Virus record (IMG/VR): IMGVR_UViG_3300028553_000054
Location: 1-44,323 of that record
From: a virus
Length of the DNA stretch: 44,323 bases
Strand: one strand, 5' to 3'
In this document: positions 41,642 to 44,323 of the stretch, one piece after another
Layout of the letters: each line of letters starts with the position of its first letter
Numbering within the stretch: the stretch's first letter is position 1
Program-made: the position numbers and the translations under genes
The notes under the pieces: generated by a model
The model's database searches: none
Told to the model about the DNA's origin: nothing
What the model saw: the letters and a program-made list of their open reading frames with translations, nothing else

Positions 41642-41854
41642 TTACACCGGCAATTGGCCTGTTTTTGGTATATAATTTAAATTCTGTGCTTCTATTGTAA
41701 TCTTATCTTTTAATGGTTTACTGATAAGAGGTGCAACTGTACCTGGATCTATTTCATTTTCTTCACAATATTTTAACACGGCGTCCATATACGTAATGCC
41801 TTTTTTAGCCTGTACAATCTTTTCTATTTCTAATGAAAATTCTTTTGAGTTCAT
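41642..41854 (-). CDS. 33: Late transcription coactivator gp33
   Basis: A 70-aa protein resembling the short gp33 of marine T4-like phages: EFSLEIEKIVQAKKGITYMD followed by AVLKYCEENEIDPGTVAPLI and SKPLKDKITIEAQNLNYI, ending LPV. In T4, gp33 joins RNA polymerase to the sliding clamp and enables late transcription at TATAAATA promoters, many of which occur in this window. The gp33-gp59-gp32 order is conserved. No Shine-Dalgarno; the promoter at 41861-41889 points to a leaderless mRNA. Confidence 0.85.
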   Translation of the reverse strand: MNSKEFSLEIEKIVQAKKGITYMDAVLKYCEENEIDPGTVAPLISKPLKDKITIEAQNLNYIPKTGQLPV

Positions 41855-41860
41855 AGTATA

Positions 41861-41889
41861 ATTATATCACGATTCAATCGTGTTGTCAA
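41861..41889 (-). promoter_or_regulatory. Perfect sigma70 promoter with palindromic operator-like spacer
   Basis: TTGACA (41884-41889), a 17-bp spacer and TATAAT (41861-41866) are full consensus. The spacer contains the inverted repeat CACGATT-G-AATCGTG (41868-41882), positioned where a repressor would block polymerase. The gp33 ATG begins 6 nt after the -10, so the transcript should be leaderless. Confidence 0.85.
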
Positions 41890-41893
41890 TGGC

Positions 41894-42052
41894 CTAATCG
41901 TCTTTGAAGTGGTCGTCATCAAACGTTACGCAATTACTTTCGATATTATGTTTCTTGCGTCTATCTTCTACCGATAAGGTAGGGTCTGGTTCGTCCAGAC
42001 CCTTTTTGAAAAACGATAGCCATTTAAAAGAAAATAGTTCTCGTAATATCAT
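41894..42052 (-). CDS. Small unknown protein
   Basis: A 52-aa ORF starting MILRELFSFKWLSFFKKGLD and ending FDDDHFKDD. The central DEPDPTLSVEDRRKKHNIES region is charged. AAGG precedes the ATG. Its 5' half contains a perfect hairpin that, on the opposite strand, looks like an intrinsic terminator. Function unknown. Confidence 0.6.
   Translation of the reverse strand: MILRELFSFKWLSFFKKGLDEPDPTLSVEDRRKKHNIESNCVTFDDDHFKDD
41982..42007 (+). terminator. Intrinsic terminator reading on the plus strand inside a minus-strand gene
   Basis: GGGTCTGG and CCAGACCC form a perfect 8-bp stem with loop TTCGT, followed by TTTTT on the plus strand. No plus-strand gene is present here, so it may stop antisense transcripts before they reach later minus-strand genes. 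It is also part of a coding sequence on the minus strand. Confidence 0.6.
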
Positions 42053-42056
42053 AACC

Positions 42057-42227
42057 TTATATTGGTAAAAAACTACTGATGGAAGTAATCACTATTAAAA
42101 CAAATAATCCAATGGCAATTATACCTGATAGAACCATATATAAAGGTTCATATTCATTCCAATGTTTTTTAATTTGTTTTGAGGTATTACTTACCCATTT
42201 ATTTTCACAAATATTATACGGTATCAT
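42057..42227 (-). CDS. Small single-pass membrane protein
   Basis: A 56-aa ORF with a polar N-terminal half (MIPYNICENKWVSNTSKQIK) and one membrane helix (MVLSGIIAIGLFVLIVITSI) near the end. Its ATG overlaps the stop of the upstream gene as TAATG, so it is translationally coupled. Function unknown. Confidence 0.65.
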   Translation of the reverse strand: MIPYNICENKWVSNTSKQIKKHWNEYEPLYMVLSGIIAIGLFVLIVITSISSFLPI

Positions 42228-42565
42228 TACTTCTTAATTCCTAAATTTGGAAAAAAAGCTTTGACTGTATTTTGATATGCTTCAGCATAAGGCTTTGCTA
42301 AGTCTTGTGCTTTCGTTATATTTTCTTGTGCAGTCTTTGTAAAGTCATTATTCGTTACAAACTCATTAAATTGTTGAGCCATACCAATAATGTCTTGTGG
42401 TAATACTGTAGGAGCTTTAAACTCTTGTACTACTTTATCACCTTCTTTTCTGATGTTGTACTCGTACTCTTGTATTTGTGCTTGATAATTAAACTCAACT
42501 AATTCTTTAGCTAAGCCTAATAAGTCTGAACGGATTTCATATCCGTTTTTTGATGTTGTTGCCAT
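42227..42565 (-). CDS. Conserved-looking helical protein of unknown function
   Basis: A 112-aa soluble, helical protein, starting MATTSKNGYEIRSDLLGLAK and with FTKTAQENITKAQDLAKPYA near the end, a segment with some phasin-like character. GGAG precedes the ATG at the right distance, and a late promoter lies 35 nt upstream, so this is probably a well-expressed late protein. Neither a virion nor a regulatory role can be decided. Confidence 0.7.
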   Translation of the reverse strand: MATTSKNGYEIRSDLLGLAKELVEFNYQAQIQEYEYNIRKEGDKVVQEFKAPTVLPQDIIGMAQQFNEFVTNNDFTKTAQENITKAQDLAKPYAEAYQNTVKAFFPNLGIKK

Positions 42566-42599
42566 ATTTTCTCCTTTGTGTGTGTGTTTATAGCGTTAT

Positions 42600-42607
42600 T
42601 ATTTATA
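42600..42607 (-). promoter_or_regulatory. T4-type late promoter
   Basis: TATAAATA on the minus strand directly beyond a hairpin (42608-42630) and 34 nt before the ATG at 42565, which has a good Shine-Dalgarno. Confidence 0.7.
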
Positions 42608-42630
42608 CAGGAGGGATTTACTCCCTCCTG
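42608..42630 (-). terminator. Hairpin between small genes, abutting a late promoter
   Basis: CAGGAGGGA pairs with TCCCTCCTG (9 bp) around a 5-nt loop. It follows the small Pro/Lys-rich membrane protein gene (stop at 42643). On the minus strand no T-run follows, while on the plus strand GTTTTC does. It probably separates the upstream transcript from the late transcript starting next to it. Confidence 0.55.
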
Positions 42631-42642
42631 GTTTTCAATTAA

Positions 42643-42816
42643 CTACTTCTTCTTTTCGTCTTTTTTAGCTGGTTCAGCAGGTTTTGCTGGAGCAACTTGT
42701 TGTGTAGTAGCAGGTTTCGCTGGTTCTACTTTTTTACTAGGTTTTAATAAAAAGTAACCACCAATTGCTATTACCACTACAACAGCGGCGATAATTAGAT
42801 TTTTTGTAGTAAACAT
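42643..42816 (-). CDS. Small membrane-anchored Pro/Ala/Lys-rich protein
   Basis: A 57-aa protein with an N-terminal membrane helix (NLIIAAVVVVIAIGGYFLL) and a periplasm- or cytoplasm-exposed tail of PAKPA-type repeats ending KKDEKKK, reminiscent of miniature TonB/spanin-like linkers. AAGGAG precedes the ATG. Expression should come from the sigma70 promoter at 42890-42918. Function unknown. Confidence 0.7.
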   Translation of the reverse strand: MFTTKNLIIAAVVVVIAIGGYFLLKPSKKVEPAKPATTQQVAPAKPAEPAKKDEKKK

Positions 42817-42850
42817 TATTTACTCCTTGTTTAGTTAATATAAGGGACAG

Positions 42851-42871
42851 GTCTTAGTTTTAGGCTAAGAC
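42851..42871 (-). promoter_or_regulatory. 5'UTR hairpin
   Basis: GTCTTAG and CTAAGAC form a 7-bp stem with a 7-nt loop in the leader between the sigma70 promoter and the ribosome binding site of the 57-aa membrane protein gene. It may stabilise or regulate this mRNA. Confidence 0.45.
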
Positions 42872-42889
42872 TAGTCATCTCTATTAATT

Positions 42890-42918
42890 AATATACACTA
42901 ATTTGAAGTATTTGTCAA
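42890..42918 (-). promoter_or_regulatory. Sigma70-type promoter
   Basis: TTGACA (42913-42918), 17-bp spacer, TATATT (42890-42895). The transcript would carry a leader of about 65 nt with a hairpin and a Shine-Dalgarno before the ATG at 42816. Confidence 0.75.
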
Positions 42919-42922
42919 CCAG

Positions 42923-43117
42923 TTAGATAACTGATTTTTCTCTTTTGATATGGCCTAACACTGTACCCTTATGTTCACCTTCTTTTATGGTGTAACCTGA
43001 CGTACCATTACCATTTATTTCGACTTCTTTTCTACTTCTCAATAGAATGTCGTTCTTTTCTTTTACTTGTTTATCTGTATAGTTTTTAGATATTAAGTCT
43101 TTTAATCGTTCTATCAT
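42923..43117 (-). CDS. Small unknown protein behind a late promoter
   Basis: A 64-aa product from the ATG at 43117 (MIERLKDLISKNYTDKQVKE...). An upstream in-frame start at 43144 would read through the late promoter and is less likely. It is basic, with a GTSGYTIKEGEHKGTVLGHI segment suggesting a small beta fold. The ATG lies 5 nt after TATAAATA without Shine-Dalgarno. Confidence 0.6.
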   Translation of the reverse strand: MIERLKDLISKNYTDKQVKEKNDILLRSRKEVEINGNGTSGYTIKEGEHKGTVLGHIKREKSVI

Positions 43118-43122
43118 AATAT

Positions 43123-43130
43123 TATTTATA
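43123..43130 (-). promoter_or_regulatory. T4-type late promoter 5 nt before an ATG
   Basis: TATAAATA on the minus strand, then ATATT, then the ATG at 43117. It lies just downstream of the tmRNA gene. Confidence 0.6.
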
Positions 43131-43149
43131 TGCAATACCGTCATTGGAG

Positions 43150-43385
43150 ACCTGTTATTTTTGCATACCTCTTACGGCCTACTTCTGTTGCCACGTGTAG
43201 GCCAACGCCGTTACCTATAATTAGGCAGCAAGAGCATAACTTTCGTTAGCATCTGTGATTTGACATTACGTTGTCAGCGATTTAACTCCAAATAGTTTTA
43301 GCTAGAAGTCGAAACTATATCCACCCCTTATATTTCATTGTATAAATGGTGGAGTGGCTGGGTACCGCCCCCAGGTCCTATCTAG
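43150..43385 (-). ncRNA. ssrA: Circularly permuted (two-piece) tmRNA
   Basis: On the minus strand the acceptor piece comes first: T-arm CTGGG-GGCGGTA-CCCAG, then CCACTCC, A and CCA (3' end at 43347). After a 19-nt intervening segment (43328-43346) the coding piece begins GGGGTGG (43321-43327), then ATATAGTTTCGAC, a tmRNA hallmark. GGGGTGG pairs over all 7 positions with CCACTCC, with a G-U wobble at pair 3, the alanine identity signal. The tag frame (43221-43250) reads ANESYALAA then TAA. A 7-bp hairpin (43176-43203) follows; the outer ends are approximate. TCTAG and CTAGA in the two pieces could pair as helix P2. The gene starts right after the stop of a secreted-protein gene. It would rescue stalled ribosomes and tag proteins for degradation. 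Confidence 0.88.
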
Positions 43386-43757
43386 TTATTGTCTATTCTT
43401 CCTCATTAAATATCTTCTTAATTCATTACCTTGTTTTAAATCAAAAGTTCTATAATTTATACAAGAAGTATCAGGTTCTTCTGGCGAATGTAATATAACT
43501 ATTGTTTCTGTATTTTTTTTGTTTATATAATATTCTACTACAAATACAGGTTGACCTTTATCATTTTGACCCTCTCTGCCTATACTTATATTTACTAACT
43601 CAAAATTAAAATCTTTTAAAAATTGATTTACAGTGAGTCGATTACCACATAATACAGGTATTTCTTCAAGTGTTAATGAGTATTTTTCTAATATATTTAC
43701 ATTAGCATAACTAATGTTTGAGTATAATAAAAGTCCTATTAATATCTTTTTAAACAC
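43386..43757 (-). CDS. Secreted/periplasmic protein of unknown function
   Basis: A 123-aa protein with a clear signal peptide (MFKKILIGLLLYSNISYANV, cleavage probably after SYA). The mature part has two cysteines (PVLCGN and DTSCIN) that could form a disulfide. It is read from a GTG preceded by a hairpin. It ends directly at the tmRNA, with which it may be co-transcribed. No family recognised; a periplasmic function in the host is likely. Confidence 0.65.
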   Translation of the reverse strand: MFKKILIGLLLYSNISYANVNILEKYSLTLEEIPVLCGNRLTVNQFLKDFNFELVNISIGREGQNDKGQPVFVVEYYINKKNTETIVILHSPEEPDTSCINYRTFDLKQGNELRRYLMRKNRQ

Positions 43758-43758
43758 T

Positions 43759-43780
43759 GGCCTATTTCTGACAATAGGTC
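43759..43780 (-). promoter_or_regulatory. Hairpin before the secreted-protein gene
   Basis: GGCCTATT and AATAGGTC form an 8-bp stem (one G-U pair) around a 6-nt loop, 1 nt before the GTG start and just after the nuclease gene. It could end the upstream transcript or control the GTG start; there is no long T-run. Confidence 0.4.
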
Positions 43781-43787
43781 AATTCTC

Positions 43788-44323
43788 TTATGTATTACTA
43801 TTTGTCTTTAATTTGTTATTGAAATATTTATAAAAGTTATCTATTGATTCTAATAACTTTTTCTCATAATCAGCACGGTTTTTAATAAAACATTGTGCGA
43901 CACCATCTTCACAAGCCAGTATAACAACCAACTGTTCAATTTTTTGGCCATATAGTTCTTCATACATCATAGAATAGGCCGTTGTTTGTAGGAAGTAATT
44001 TTCAATCCAACCTTCTTCTCTTTCTTTATTGGCCGATTTAAAGTCTATGACTGATAGCTTGTCATTGTAATCTGCAACACAATCAACTTGGCCTGCCACT
44101 GTAAGTTTTTTACTATACATAATTGTTTCAAGCATTCTTACGTTGTCAATCTTATCTATATATGGTTTAATCAGTTTAAATAAACCTAATGGTAATACAT
44201 CTCTTATTGATGGTGTTTGATTTTGTAAATACTGTTCAACAAGAGTGTGCATAGCCTTACCTCGTCTAGCCGCTCTACCCATTTCCCAATTGGCAACTGA
44301 ATCACCAACTTTAGTTCTCCAGT
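43788..44323 (-). CDS. PD-(D/E)XK family nuclease, partial (start outside window)
   Basis: The open frame continues to the window edge; an internal ATG at 44282 is not the true start, since the upstream codons WRTKVGDSVANWE read as protein. The catalytic core is visible: RRGKAMHTLVEQYL (motif with the conserved His/Glu of RecB/Cas4-like nucleases), VAGQVDCVADYNDKLSVIDF (two Asp) and FKSANKE (the DxK-type Lys). Q-rich QTTAYSMMYEE follows, as in RecB-like nucleases. Such enzymes act as exonucleases in phage DNA metabolism. Likely early or middle expressed. Confidence 0.82.
   Translation of the reverse strand, partial: WRTKVGDSVANWEMGRAARRGKAMHTLVEQYLQNQTPSIRDVLPLGLFKLIKPYIDKIDNVRMLETIMYSKKLTVAGQVDCVADYNDKLSVIDFKSANKEREEGWIENYFLQTTAYSMMYEELYGQKIEQLVVILACEDGVAQCFIKNRADYEKKLLESIDNFYKYFNNKLKTNSNT

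Noticed and set aside
1-44323. Prophage or host chromosomal origin
   Set aside because: No integrase, attachment-site repeat, repressor gene or host housekeeping gene is visible; all recognisable genes fit a lytic T4-like phage, though only part of the genome is present.
1-44323. CRISPR array or insertion sequence
   Set aside because: No spaced direct repeats of CRISPR type, and no transposase-like protein or terminal inverted repeats, were seen; the only tandem repeat noted is the 33-bp coding repeat in the fibre gene.

Overview
The window looks like part of the genome of a T4-like marine myovirus. It is strongly AT-rich, almost fully coding, and carries a recognisable set of T4-type structural genes: baseplate gp6, gp25, gp53, gp27, gp5, gp48, gp54 and gp26, a PAAR spike tip, gp4, and replication/late-transcription genes gp32, gp59 and gp33. 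Several gene neighbourhoods resemble SAR11 and cyanobacterial myophages. A circularly permuted tmRNA near the right end fits an alphaproteobacterial host such as SAR11, although cyanobacteria also use permuted tmRNAs. The host assignment is an inference. I see no integrase, tRNA, CRISPR array or insertion sequence.

Left end (1-7061, minus strand): the most unusual region. A tightly overlapping run of genes sits directly downstream of the tail-fibre genes. It encodes four radical-SAM proteins (one cut by the window edge), a 2OG-Fe(II) oxygenase, a JmjC/cupin-like protein, three unknown proteins and a fibre-like protein ending in CHASCHSSCHSSRGRR. This looks like a phage-encoded peptide/protein modification system acting on a virion tail protein, comparable in logic to a RiPP (ribosomally made, post-translationally modified peptide) pathway.

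Tail and baseplate block (7086-24549, minus): two collagen-like/repetitive fibre proteins, a 2041-aa DUF4815 protein, further fibre and baseplate proteins, gp6, gp25 and PAAR. T4-type late promoters (TATAAATA) lie in several of the gaps.

Accessory block (24550-29146): many very small proteins, often with one membrane helix, a cupin, a DUF401-like permease, an Asp/Asn beta-hydroxylase and an IscA/HesB-type Fe-S carrier. The carrier could supply clusters to the radical-SAM enzymes.

Hub/tube block (29147-38862): minus-strand gp5, gp27, gp53 and gp48 diverge from plus-strand gp4, gp3-like, gp54, gp26, a frameshift-expressed gp51-like extension, a 3TM holin and a tape-measure candidate. It ends in a bidirectional hairpin terminator facing gp32.

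Replication/late-control block (38884-43150, minus): gp32, a DUF115-like protein, gp59, gp33 and small proteins, with near-consensus sigma70 promoters. Several promoters in the window lie only 5-7 nt upstream of an ATG that has no Shine-Dalgarno sequence, which suggests leaderless mRNAs. The right end holds the tmRNA, a secreted protein and a partial PD-(D/E)XK nuclease.
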